64,000 bases of DNA from JABSOG01 sp047617105 (lineage in GTDB: Bacteria > Pseudomonadota > Gammaproteobacteria > Enterobacterales > Alteromonadaceae), in the NCBI GenBank assembly GCA_047617105.1, contig JBLGCB010000003.1, forward strand, positions 12,149-76,148, written 5' to 3'. Under the pieces are notes generated by a model. The model saw only the letters and a program-made list of their open reading frames with translations. It was not told the DNA's origin and did not search any database. A program made the translations under genes and the position numbers. Positions 39,782-48,583 of the stretch are shown in pieces. Within the stretch, counting starts at the first letter, position 1; every line of letters starts with the position of its first letter.

Positions 39782-40753
39782 TTATTTTCCACGACTGCTA
39801 CCACGCGATGTTCTTGATGAACCACTACGGACATTACCGCTTGAATAGCTCGATTTGCTGCCAGAACCAGAGCTACGTTTACTGTAGGCACTTTTAGTGG
39901 GCGTATTACTGGCGCGACTTAAAGAGGATGAACCGGTCTTGCGTTTGGCGTAAGGGCTGCTAAATTGTTTGCCCTTACTGGCAAAAGATTTTTTGGTTTT
40001 TTGGTAGAGTTTTTGCTGTTTATTGCGCTGTTTTGGGCTACTGTAATGGCTGCGACCATAATCGCTATGATAGCTATAACCACGGTTGCGGCTCCAACCA
40101 CCGTAACTGGGTCGGTTATAACCCATCACATTGCTAAACATCGAATACATGCCATACCATGCCCAAAAACTGGTGCCACTGGAACTTGACTGCCAGTTTC
40201 CGTAATTAGGATTTCCCACCATCTGACTGCCAGGTGACTGACTCGCTTTACCGTTAGCAGCGATTTCTGCTTCACGGCTCATGGCGTTGACTCTGGCGAG
40301 TGTGCCGCCGGAAAGGTCGGCCAATACATTTACCGGGTCTGACAATGCATCATTAAACAGACTGACTTTGGCGGCTTCAGCGATGGAGGAAAGTTCATCT
40401 AATCGTTCGTAAGAGCTAGCAAAAGCGGTTGCATTGTTACTGGCTTGGTCAAGTCGTTTGCTGAGGTTGGTATAAAGGGCACCTTTGGTGGTTGCATCGG
40501 AACCAACTTGTTCAGCCAGTTGTGCCATTTCAGGTTTTTGTTGCGCCAGCATTTCACTGTATTGCTTCAAAATCAGCGCATTTCGGATTTTGCCGTCGTT
40601 CAGGGCCGTTTCGAGCTTTGTGACGCTAGCGGTAGTCGAGGCGATTTGTTTATCGACGGTTTTTTTCAGTTGTTCTTCTTGAGAAGAGCAGCCACAGAGC
40701 AACAGCCCCGTCAGTAACAATAGCGTGATGTGCGAAAACCATCGTTTCAGCAT
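39782..40753 (-). CDS. Lipoprotein with Ser/Gly/Tyr/Arg-rich C-terminal tail
   Basis: A 323-residue predicted lipoprotein. The start ATG at 40753 (GGAGA upstream) gives a signal peptide with lipobox LLLCGC; a longer frame upstream lacks a ribosome-binding site. Residues about 25-150 form a helical/coiled-coil region (KQIASTTASVTKLETALNDG...). After that comes a Trp/Tyr/Gly patch (FWAWYGMYSMFSNVMGYN) and a low-complexity basic tail (YSKRSSGSGSKSSYSSG) ending in SRGSSRGK. First gene of the minus-strand cluster, possibly playing the part of YjfM, though I see no DUF1190 signature with certainty. Likely an outer-membrane or periplasmic-face partner of DUF350. Confidence 0.75.
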   Translation of the reverse strand: MLKRWFSHITLLLLTGLLLCGCSSQEEQLKKTVDKQIASTTASVTKLETALNDGKIRNALILKQYSEMLAQQKPEMAQLAEQVGSDATTKGALYTNLSKRLDQASNNATAFASSYERLDELSSIAEAAKVSLFNDALSDPVNVLADLSGGTLARVNAMSREAEIAANGKASQSPGSQMVGNPNYGNWQSSSSGTSFWAWYGMYSMFSNVMGYNRPSYGGWSRNRGYSYHSDYGRSHYSSPKQRNKQQKLYQKTKKSFASKGKQFSSPYAKRKTGSSSLSRASNTPTKSAYSKRSSGSGSKSSYSSGNVRSGSSRTSRGSSRGK

Positions 40754-40992
40754 TGAATAATCTCCATAGTGTCTCTCCTGGTGCGTTTTTCTTGGCTTTC
40801 CTAGTCTTGCAGCATACGATGGCAAAAAGCTTTTGTAAATTCAAGCATTAAATACCTTATTGGCCAAAGAGATTGTAAAAATTGATGATAAAAGCATTTA
40901 TGCCCTGGATGTAATCTGGGTTTTTGGCATTCTAATCTGTTAAAATAGGCGTTTACAGTCGATTAAGCCGACTTTACCGCACAATTGAAACC

Positions 40993-41020
40993 TTTTGACG
41001 CAAATCAGATAGTATATAAT
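40993..41020 (+). promoter_or_regulatory. Candidate sigma70 promoter for the TonB-dependent receptor
   Basis: A perfect -10 box TATAAT at 41015-41020 with a poor -35 (TTTTGA, 16-bp spacing; TTGACG is nearby at 14 bp). It is about 100 nt ahead of the receptor start, in the 360-bp divergent gap 40754-41113, where nothing else stands out. No Fur-box-like palindrome was seen. Confidence 0.5.
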
Positions 41021-41119
41021 CACTTGCGTGGTATTAGTTTACGCTAAAATATGAAGATACAGTTTCAATGGCACATTTCATCAAGAACCAACACTTTGAG
41101 ATGAAAACACCAATTGATT

Positions 41120-43303
41120 ATGAGAACAAATCGTAGAATGGAAATGAGTATGAGTCCGAGTAAAGGCAATATCAGAGTAAACAAGGGTAATTTTAACGCA
41201 CGAGGCCCAGCTAAAGGCTTAGCGAAAGGATTAGTGAACGGATTAGCACTGGGCGGATTATGTGCAGGTTTAGCGGCGATAGTATCGGTGCCTGCATACG
41301 CAGCAGAACCATTGGTGAGTAGCCCATCTGTGGTGCATACCAGTGAGGCATCGGTATATTCAGCCAGTTTTTTTAGTCAATATAGTCCGCAAAATGCGTT
41401 AGAAATGATTCAACACCTGCCGGGATTTTCTTTCGACCAAGGCTCCAACGAACGTGGTTTTGGTGGTAATGCCGGTAATGTGTTGATCAATGGCTCTCGA
41501 CCCACCTCTAAATCCAGTGGTCTGCGTGGTGCTTTGGTGCGTATTCCGGCTGAGCAAGTGGTGCGAATTGAAATCTTACGTGGTGGCGTCAGTGGCGGCG
41601 AAGCGGCCGGGCAATCGATTGTGGCCAATGTCATTCGTAGCACCGAAGGTACCAGCGGCACTTGGGCGCTCAAGGCCAGACAAACCGCCGGCAATGTGAT
41701 CAAACCCAACCTCGAAGCCGCCATCAGCACCCAAATCGGCGAATGGGATACCACTTTTGATACCGATATCGGCGCGGTGCCGAAGTACCGCACTGCCACA
41801 GTGGTCGAGCGCAACCAATTTGAAGAATTGGACAGCGCCGCTGATGAAGTTTTTCGTGATGATGGTCGTTGGATATTTGTCAATGGTGAGGGTTCTACCG
41901 ATGTGGCCGATGGTAAATTTACCATCAATGGGCGAATTGGCGCGGATAACTGGCAGGGTAATACCCAACGAGATATTTTCAATCTCAAGATGCCTGACGA
42001 CAGTGTGCCAGACGAAGTCTGGACCTTGGCAGAGACAAACAAGCTGCGGATTGGCGAGTTAGGACTCGACTGGGCTAAGACCAGTGATCAATGGAAATTA
42101 CGTTTGATTGGTTTGGGCTCAATCAGAGATACTGCTTATGAGTATCACTATAATGAAAATATTGATGGTGAGCGTTCAAATTCGACATTTGCTCAAGACC
42201 GACGTAAAACAGAATTTGTTGGCCGGGCGACCTACTCCAAGGTTGACGGCGCGGCATTTAAGCCGGAGTTTGGTATCGAAATCGCCAATAATGAACTGGA
42301 TACCGACGCAATCGAATCTGAGGATGGCGTTTTTAGTGTCGTCAGTGGCGCTGATGTGATTGTTCAAGAATGGCGTGCCGAGATTTTTACTACCTTTAGC
42401 TATGAAATGAGTGATTCATTGTCTATTGAAGGTGGTGTCACTGCCGAGTTTTCACAGATTGAGGTCACCGGTGGTTCCAACCAGAAACAAACCTTTCAAT
42501 TTATCAAACCGCGATTGTCGTCGACCTATGAATACAGTGATGATATTCGTCTGACCTTTGAGTTAGAACATGAAGTGGGCCAGTTAGATTTTAATGATTT
42601 TTCCAGTAGCTCTGAAGCTGCGGATGATCGCACCATTGCAGGAAATCCTGATTTGGCCCCCGATCAAACCACTGAGGCGTCAGCCAAATTTGACTGGAGT
42701 TTTAGTGAGCGTGGTAGCATCAATATTGGATTTTTTCACGAGTGGCAAACAGACATTCTGGAGCAAATCGTGTTATCGGTTGATGAGGACGGCGTAGAAA
42801 ACCAAGGGTTAGGTAATGCTGGCGACGCGCGTTTTTGGGGCATGGAGATTGGTCTTAGCCTGCCGGTTGATTGGGTCATTCCTCATGGTCTATTGGATGT
42901 AAGTTATGGATACGCCAACTCAGTGTTTGACGATCCGGTGACAGGTCCTGGTAGAGCACTCAGTGGCCTCACGCCAGATGATTTAGAAATTGATTTTCGT
43001 CAGGATTTAAGCGATGAGAAAATTGCCTGGGGCATCGGTTATCAGGCAAACTTTAACGAAACCAGTTTTCAGGTCGATGAAGTCGAAATTTTTCGTGGCA
43101 ACAAACGGCTGCAATTTTTCATTGAAACCACCCGTTTTTTTGGCGTGAAAACCCAATTGGAAGTAACTCACCTGAACAACGGTCGTTATACCCGCTCACG
43201 CTACTTTTTTGATGGCAATCGTGCTGGTGCTTATGAAGGCAACCAAGTATCAAGTCGTAAGCGTCGACCTGAGTTTAAGCTGACGTTTTCTGGTGGTTTT
43301 TGA
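41120..43303 (+). CDS. TonB-dependent outer-membrane receptor
   Basis: A receptor of about 727 residues that imports a bound substrate through the outer membrane using TonB energy. The N-terminus has a long basic stretch, then a hydrophobic signal core (LVNGLALGGLCAGLAAIVSVPAYA). The plug domain follows (NALEMIQHLPGFSFDQG...VLINGSRPTSK...VRIEILRGG). The rest alternates in beta-barrel fashion and ends in a C-terminal Phe (LTFSGGF) as BAM substrates do. Several in-frame starts exist (TTG 41114, ATG 41120, 41138, 41144, 41150) and none has a strong ribosome-binding site; 41150 (GGA 8 nt upstream) is a serious rival. No neighbouring gene tells the substrate. Confidence 0.85.
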   Translation: MRTNRRMEMSMSPSKGNIRVNKGNFNARGPAKGLAKGLVNGLALGGLCAGLAAIVSVPAYAAEPLVSSPSVVHTSEASVYSASFFSQYSPQNALEMIQHLPGFSFDQGSNERGFGGNAGNVLINGSRPTSKSSGLRGALVRIPAEQVVRIEILRGGVSGGEAAGQSIVANVIRSTEGTSGTWALKARQTAGNVIKPNLEAAISTQIGEWDTTFDTDIGAVPKYRTATVVERNQFEELDSAADEVFRDDGRWIFVNGEGSTDVADGKFTINGRIGADNWQGNTQRDIFNLKMPDDSVPDEVWTLAETNKLRIGELGLDWAKTSDQWKLRLIGLGSIRDTAYEYHYNENIDGERSNSTFAQDRRKTEFVGRATYSKVDGAAFKPEFGIEIANNELDTDAIESEDGVFSVVSGADVIVQEWRAEIFTTFSYEMSDSLSIEGGVTAEFSQIEVTGGSNQKQTFQFIKPRLSSTYEYSDDIRLTFELEHEVGQLDFNDFSSSSEAADDRTIAGNPDLAPDQTTEASAKFDWSFSERGSINIGFFHEWQTDILEQIVLSVDEDGVENQGLGNAGDARFWGMEIGLSLPVDWVIPHGLLDVSYGYANSVFDDPVTGPGRALSGLTPDDLEIDFRQDLSDEKIAWGIGYQANFNETSFQVDEVEIFRGNKRLQFFIETTRFFGVKTQLEVTHLNNGRYTRSRYFFDGNRAGAYEGNQVSSRKRRPEFKLTFSGGF

Positions 43304-43323
43304 TTGGACAAGGCAGGGGTTTA

Positions 43324-44052
43324 TTAGTGATATTTGGCTGTTATAAAGTCTCTTAATCGGCAGGTATTGATAAAATGTTCTGCCAACTCACCAATCATCC
43401 GGTGGCTTCCTGCCACCCATTGTTTTCGGCGATCATGATTATCAGATTTGGCCAAGGTAAATAGAGGTTCACTGTATAAGTCTGCAATAGATTTTTCGAT
43501 CTGATTTTGTGAAAGTAGAAAGTTGGCAATGACTCTTGCTTCTGTTTTCTCCAATAACCAAATCGGATGCTCGTGCCCTAATTGCTCTGTGGGCATACCA
43601 TTATAGCTGATGTATGGAATATAACCGTCTTTATGTGCTTTCTCTGTTGCTGAATATTCAAGCGCGTTATGCATGTCAAGCAACAGTGTGGGGACTTCGA
43701 GGTTGGCCGCTTTTAATATATCGAGCCATTGAGGTCTACATTGATAATCTTCTACTTTTGTGTCACCAATAGATTTGGTACCACCAAAATGTGACATCGC
43801 ACTTTCAACATTGGCACCCAAATAGGCAATATAAGAGCGTTTGAGGGTTCGTTGAGTAAGAATATGCTTAATTGAAGGAATGCCAGCATTGGCAAGAAAA
43901 ACAACTAAAACAGCAATAATTAACTTGCTAATTAACGTGGGATCGACAAATGGTGAGGCAGCAGCTGCAATAGCGCAATTTGGTAACAAGCTGCCGATGA
44001 ATAAAACAACAACTAAATTAGTTTTGGACCAACCATTATCAAACCCCTTCAT
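43324..44052 (-). CDS. Unknown protein with N-terminal membrane segments
   Basis: A 242-residue protein I do not recognise. Two hydrophobic stretches (VVVLFIGSLLPNCAIAAAA and LISKLIIAVLVVFLANAGI) suggest a signal anchor or two TM helices, followed by a soluble domain from about residue 65. That domain has a His/Asp/Glu-rich part (LLLDMHNALEYSATEKAHKDG, EHPIWLLEKTEARVIANFLLS) and looks helical. AGAGGA gives a good ribosome-binding site 8 nt before the ATG. It faces the TonB receptor gene (20 nt between stops). Single gene. Confidence 0.75.
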   Translation of the reverse strand: MKGFDNGWSKTNLVVVLFIGSLLPNCAIAAAASPFVDPTLISKLIIAVLVVFLANAGIPSIKHILTQRTLKRSYIAYLGANVESAMSHFGGTKSIGDTKVEDYQCRPQWLDILKAANLEVPTLLLDMHNALEYSATEKAHKDGYIPYISYNGMPTEQLGHEHPIWLLEKTEARVIANFLLSQNQIEKSIADLYSEPLFTLAKSDNHDRRKQWVAGSHRMIGELAEHFINTCRLRDFITAKYH

Positions 44053-44208
44053 AAGTAAAATCCTCTTAATAATAGCTAGGTTGTCTACGTTTGTCCAATA
44101 GATTTAGTGTGTACTTTATTTAACCAGAAGTTAAAACTAACCGTAGCAAATGGTTATAAGGGTAATTCTGGTATACAAAATAAATAGAGCATTCGCAAAT
44201 ATTAATTT

Positions 44209-44229
44209 TTTGGGGGCATGGCCCCCAAA
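44209..44229. terminator. GC-rich hairpin after YdgA-like gene
   Basis: A perfect 9-bp stem TTTGGGGGC / GCCCCCAAA with an ATG triloop, 15 nt past the end of the minus-strand YdgA-like gene. On that strand it is followed by an A-rich, not T-rich, run, so it is a hairpin that may stop transcription but not a standard intrinsic terminator. Confidence 0.5.
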
Positions 44230-44244
44230 GTAAACATCAAAGCA

Positions 44245-45612
44245 TCACATCAAAGGTTTACCATTTAAACTCACATGCCCTGCCTCACCGGTTAACTTAA
44301 ACAAAATCTGCTGTTCTTGTTGTTCAAGCATTTGCTGAGCCAATAAGTTGTCGATGAGTTCAGGGTCAAGTTGACCTGACATCATCAGCAAATCTCTAGG
44401 TACTTGCCCTTGCGCGGCATAACTTAACGCCCCAATGGCTACGGTAGGATTGGCCTGAAACTGAGCCATATCAAGGCCACTCAAGTCGATATTACCACTC
44501 AAATCCACCAAACCAGCAAAGGTGCCCAGTTTGATACTATTGAGGGTGAAGGTGACGTTTTCTGACAGCAAGTGGGCAACAGAGGCCAATACCAGGCTAG
44601 GGTCTTGTGGATTGGCGGCAAAACCTTGCATCGCTTGAGAATATTTGGTGAGTGCACTGGTGCCCACATCAAAACTCAGGTCAACCGTGACATCGTTCAT
44701 CACTGTCATTGGTATGGTCGGGTTGCCCGCTTTGGCAACGGTTAAAACACTGCCGAACATCGCTCTAGGGTCGCCAATATCGCCCTTAATATGCCAGTCC
44801 AACTGCTCCAGCATCATCGCTTCTTTGTCTGCGCTTTTGACCAATACAGAATCGAGTTTGATTTTGATATCCTGATCTTTAAACACACTAAAAGCAGTCT
44901 GTGCATCGCCTGAAGCTGGCGCAAACGGATCAGCAATAAAGTTCGCCACCACATCAACAGAGAATTGATTAAAGCTCAGGGTATCACTAGGTTTAGTCAT
45001 GGTGATATTGTCTATATTGGTGGCGACAGTCAGGGTGTCTTTGTTCATGGTGCTGCTGAGGGTCAGTGGTTTAGAGTTGATGTTGATCAACTCACCTAAT
45101 TGGTCAGTTGTTTCAAAGTCAAATCCTTGCAGGTTCCAGTCTGACTTCATATGATAATCCCCGGTGACAGAGAAATCGGCAGTGGTGATAAGTGTCATCC
45201 AAGGTTGATCTTTATTTTTGACGTACTGTTGTAGTTTATCGGTTAACTTGTCGTATGACACTTTGAAGTCGCTATCAAATGAGGTATCAAAAGTCACACT
45301 CAAAAAACCATGGCTGATTTTATTGTCAATATGCAGCTTGACCGTATCGGCACCGACCATGTCTTTGAGTGCGGCCATCGCTGGCGTATCGAGCTTCACT
45401 TCAACATCAAAACCATAGCTCGAATCATAAAGCCCAGATTGGCGAGTGACATTGCTGATAAGAATTTGCGGTTGATTGGTCGCGGGATCGAAGCGGCTTA
45501 ACAAACTGGTGTAATCTGCTAAAGCCGAAGCAGCAAAATGACCGCTCAAATAAAATGGAACGGTTGCGCCTGCGCCGAGAATAACGGCACCAACGATCAA
45601 TTTTTTCAACAT
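44245..45612 (-). CDS. YdgA/DUF945 family protein
   Basis: A 455-residue protein with a single N-terminal membrane anchor or signal (MLKKLIVGAVILGAGATVPFYLSG) and a long periplasmic beta-rich region of repeated paired strands, as in the YdgA/DUF945 family (AsmA-like in flavour). The start at 45612 has AAGGA upstream; a further 22 codons to 45678 lack a ribosome-binding site. Function unknown; probably an envelope protein. Divergent from nhaC with a 181-bp gap. Confidence 0.8.
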   Translation of the reverse strand: MLKKLIVGAVILGAGATVPFYLSGHFAASALADYTSLLSRFDPATNQPQILISNVTRQSGLYDSSYGFDVEVKLDTPAMAALKDMVGADTVKLHIDNKISHGFLSVTFDTSFDSDFKVSYDKLTDKLQQYVKNKDQPWMTLITTADFSVTGDYHMKSDWNLQGFDFETTDQLGELININSKPLTLSSTMNKDTLTVATNIDNITMTKPSDTLSFNQFSVDVVANFIADPFAPASGDAQTAFSVFKDQDIKIKLDSVLVKSADKEAMMLEQLDWHIKGDIGDPRAMFGSVLTVAKAGNPTIPMTVMNDVTVDLSFDVGTSALTKYSQAMQGFAANPQDPSLVLASVAHLLSENVTFTLNSIKLGTFAGLVDLSGNIDLSGLDMAQFQANPTVAIGALSYAAQGQVPRDLLMMSGQLDPELIDNLLAQQMLEQQEQQILFKLTGEAGHVSLNGKPLM

Positions 45613-45793
45613 GAAGTGAAGTCCTTTGGATAATGGCTGATAAAAATAACAACGTGAACTGTGCCATAAAATGGCCAAAATGTGAAGAAATCACCGGGTT
45701 ACAATAGTTTCTAATCTTGTACCATCGAAATAATGATGTGTAGCTGCTACAATAGCGCTGATAAAACGCCAATAAATACAACAAGGTAACAAG

Positions 45794-47254
45794 ATGACAG
45801 AGACCCAACACCCTAGCCCCAAATTGTTGCTGGCACTGACCCCTATAGTGCTCACCCTGATCATACTGGGGATTCAATTGTTTCATTTTGGTGATTTCAC
45901 CCCCCATATTCCCATTGCCATTGGCCTAGCCATTACCGGCATCGTCGGAAAAATACAGGGCATGAGTTGGCATGACATCGAAAAAGGGGCGTTTCATGTT
46001 ATCCACGTCGCTTTGCCTTCGGTATCTGTATTAATCACCGTAGGAATGCTGGTTGGTGTCTGGATTGCCAGCGGCACCGTGCCGACGATGATTTATTATG
46101 GTCTGAAAATACTGTCACCGGAGATTTTCCTTGCCGCCAGCATGGTGTTATGTGCGGTGGTGTCTGTTTCTGTAGGCACCTCTTGGGGCACAGTTGGTAC
46201 CGTGGGTTTGGCGCTGATGGGTATTGGTGCCGGATTTGACATCCCGATGTATTGGACCGCAGGGGCGGTGGTATCAGGTTCTTTTTTTGGTGATAAAATT
46301 TCACCTTTGTCAGACACCACCAACTTGGCACCGGCGGTCACTGGGGTGAATTTGTTTGATCATATTCGCAATATGTTGCCAACCACTGTCCCGGCGATGT
46401 TGATAGCGCTGGTGATTTATTTAGTAGTAGGTTTCTTTGTCATTGGTAATGGTCAGGTGTCGTTTGATAATATCAATATCATCACTACCACATTAGAAAA
46501 CAACTTTAATATCTCACCTGTGTTGCTCATTCCCGCCATATTGGTGCTGATTTTGGCGATTAAAAAAGTGCCATCAATACCGGCGTTATTTATCGGTGTG
46601 GTCACCGGAGGTATTTTGGCCATGATGACGCAAGGCAAAGAATTACACGATATCTTTACTTACGCCAACAGTGGTTATTCGATAACCACTGGCGTGGCCG
46701 CTATCGACAGCCTGCTCAATCGTGGTGGTATACAATCGATGATGTGGACCATCTCGCTGATTATTATTGCGCTGGCCTTTGGTGGCGCGCTGGAAAAAAC
46801 CGGCTGTTTGCATAGTATTATTAGCGCGATTAGAAGCAAAGTGACTAGCTTTGCCGGTATGCAAACCGCTGCCATCGGCACCTCGTTTGCCACCAATATT
46901 GTCGCTGGTGACCCGTATTTATCTATCGCATTACCGGGTCGAATGTACGCCCCTGCCTATCGGGGCATGGGATATTCAACCCTCAACCTCTCTCGTGCCA
47001 TAGAAGAAGGCGGCACATTAATGTCACCTTTAATCCCATGGAACGCTGGCGGTGCCTATGTGATCGCCGCACTGGGATTGACCATTGGCAATGGCGATTT
47101 TACCAACCTGCTTTATATTCCACTGGCTTTTGCCTGCTGGTTATCACCGTTGATTGGGATTTTTTATGCCTATACCGGCATGTTCTCACCCAAAGCCGAT
47201 GCAGCAGAAATCGCCAGCTGGGCTGAGAATGAAGAAGAGGTTGCACGCCATTAA
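45794..47254 (+). CDS. nhaC: NhaC family Na+/H+ antiporter
   Basis: A 486-residue inner-membrane antiporter of the NhaC type with about 11-12 TM helices, exporting Na+ in exchange for H+. Conserved parts include GTSWGTVGTVGLALMGIG, the acidic GSFFGDKISPLSDTTNLAP segment and FATNIVAGDPYLSIALPG. The N-terminus is cytoplasmic and the C-terminus is a short charged tail. AAGGTAAC gives a clear ribosome-binding site. It fits a marine or alkaline lifestyle. The MHYT-type lactate antiporter branch of the same superfamily cannot be fully excluded. Confidence 0.9.
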   Translation: MTETQHPSPKLLLALTPIVLTLIILGIQLFHFGDFTPHIPIAIGLAITGIVGKIQGMSWHDIEKGAFHVIHVALPSVSVLITVGMLVGVWIASGTVPTMIYYGLKILSPEIFLAASMVLCAVVSVSVGTSWGTVGTVGLALMGIGAGFDIPMYWTAGAVVSGSFFGDKISPLSDTTNLAPAVTGVNLFDHIRNMLPTTVPAMLIALVIYLVVGFFVIGNGQVSFDNINIITTTLENNFNISPVLLIPAILVLILAIKKVPSIPALFIGVVTGGILAMMTQGKELHDIFTYANSGYSITTGVAAIDSLLNRGGIQSMMWTISLIIIALAFGGALEKTGCLHSIISAIRSKVTSFAGMQTAAIGTSFATNIVAGDPYLSIALPGRMYAPAYRGMGYSTLNLSRAIEEGGTLMSPLIPWNAGGAYVIAALGLTIGNGDFTNLLYIPLAFACWLSPLIGIFYAYTGMFSPKADAAEIASWAENEEEVARH

Positions 47255-47295
47255 CCTTGTGCGCATTTATAGGTTTGCCATAAATCGACATTAAT

Positions 47296-47317
47296 GGTGC
47301 GCATTGCACACCCTACG
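47296..47317. repeat. REP-like GGTGCGCATTGCACACC element
   Basis: An imperfect palindrome followed by CTACGG; on the minus strand it reads CGTAGGGTGTGCAATG..., the same lead as CGTAGGGTGGGC at 55811. It overlaps the last codons of the ion-channel gene. Confidence 0.5.
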
Positions 47318-48116
47318 GCTCTTTATCCTTACCCTCTTTAATCAGCCGTTTTAATTCCTGAATCTCACCATGTAAATCCTTTAAGGTCACCATCCGATCA
47401 TTGAGTTCGGTCTCATTGATATGCTCTTCTTCAAGCACGCTGACCATGATGCCAATCACCATATTTAAAAATGCAAAGGTGGTCAAAAAGATAAAGCTGA
47501 TAAAATAAATCCAGCTGAACGGGTAAACCGCCATGGTTTCATAAAGAATGTCTGTCCAGCCCTCAAATGTCATCACCCGGAATAAGGTCAGCAGCGAAAT
47601 GGCAATATCGCCCCATAATACCGGGTTGACTTTTTCGAAGAACAAACTGCCAAAAGCGGCGTAGATATAGAAAATAATAAACATTAACGCCATCACATAA
47701 CCTAACCGTGGCAACGCTTTGAAAAATGAATTCATCAAAATACGCAACTCCGGAATAATGCTGATCATCCGCAATACCCGAAATACCCGAACCAATCGAG
47801 CCACCAACACCACCTCTGAGTCTTCTAGTGGAATCAAACTGATCAACACGATAAGGGTATCAAAAACATTCCATGGATCTCTAAAAAAATCCGAGCGTTT
47901 TTCGGTGGCGATAAAACGAATGCTGATCTCAAACAAAAAGATCAACGTGATCACCCAATCTAAAAAAACAAAGGTATTGAGGACCCAAGGGGCAAGTTCA
48001 TAGGTTTTTACCCCCACCAGTACGGCTGACATCATAATCACGAAAATGATGAAAAATTCAAATAACTTGTTGTGACGCATCCGAACTAAGCGGTTTAGAA
48101 GAGTATTGTTGTCCAT
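47313..48116 (-). CDS. Voltage-gated cation channel, bacterial Nav/Cav type
   Basis: A 267-residue single-domain (S1-S6) channel that should tetramerise. S4 (about 104-122) carries Arg107, 110, 113 and 116 at every third position, the voltage sensor. The pore loop has the selectivity filter TFEGWTD at 183-189, in place of the TLESW of NaChBac/NavAb. S6 (~205-228) leads into a C-terminal coiled coil (EEHINETELNDRMVTLKDLHGEIQELKRLIKEG), the usual assembly domain. I start at the ATG at 48116; the upstream extension lacks a good start. The Gly in the filter hints at Ca2+ permeability. Confidence 0.9.
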   Translation of the reverse strand: MDNNTLLNRLVRMRHNKLFEFFIIFVIMMSAVLVGVKTYELAPWVLNTFVFLDWVITLIFLFEISIRFIATEKRSDFFRDPWNVFDTLIVLISLIPLEDSEVVLVARLVRVFRVLRMISIIPELRILMNSFFKALPRLGYVMALMFIIFYIYAAFGSLFFEKVNPVLWGDIAISLLTLFRVMTFEGWTDILYETMAVYPFSWIYFISFIFLTTFAFLNMVIGIMVSVLEEEHINETELNDRMVTLKDLHGEIQELKRLIKEGKDKEP

Positions 48117-48344
48117 TAAAAAATCGTCTGTTGTTGGTAATAAAATTCTCTGTGAGTAGGCCAATATGCAATGTAGATCGAAAAAAAGCAAAAGTTTTTA
48201 CTTTTTTTTCATTTTTTTTGGCGGTTTTGGCCTTTTTGTCTGATTGCGCTGTAAGCCAGAGCCAAACAGGCCGCGGTGTAGAACCAAGCCCCTGTTTGTT
48301 ATCCTAGAATGAAAATAACCTCTAATTTACATACGTATGCACAA

Positions 48345-48373
48345 TTGACAGCGTTGTCTTTTGGTTTTATATT
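48345..48373 (+). promoter_or_regulatory. Sigma70 promoter of the Entner-Doudoroff operon
   Basis: TTGACA (48345-48350), a 17-bp spacer and TATATT (48368-48373): near-consensus. It implies a leader of about 200 nt before zwf. A 10-bp palindrome CATACGTATG (48330-48339) sits 5 bp upstream of the -35 and could be an operator. I found no match to the HexR motif (TGTARTNNNAYTACA) in this gap. Nothing else stands out in 48117-48583. Confidence 0.75.
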
Positions 48374-48397
48374 GATCTATATTGGTTTATATTGGTA
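48368..48397 (+). repeat. Three tandem 10-bp TATATTGrTn repeats over the zwf promoter
   Basis: TATATTGATC, TATATTGGTT and TATATTGGTA follow each other at exactly 10-bp steps from the -10 box through the likely transcription start. They are in phase with the DNA helix. Confidence 0.6.
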
Positions 48398-48583
48398 AAG
48401 CTGGTAGGAGAGACAATTGATCAATATTAGGCGAGATAGTTTTTTTATCTTTACGACCTGCCAAAGGGCGAATCGTCACCTTCTTAATCGTTAAGTAAGA
48501 GCGATTGATTAATTATTTTTGCCGCTAGTCCAAGAAACCTCAAAAGCAGCGCAACCCGGCACTGTTTTTATCGGAGAAGAAAT

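Noticed and set aside
48117..48191. 25-codon N-terminal extension of the ion channel
   Set aside because: Begins with TTG, has no ribosome-binding site, and S1 begins normally after the ATG at 48116.
48117..48583. HexR operator upstream of zwf
   Set aside because: No sequence close to TGTARTNNNAYTACA was found by eye; only CATACGTATG and CTTAATCGTTAAG palindromes are present.
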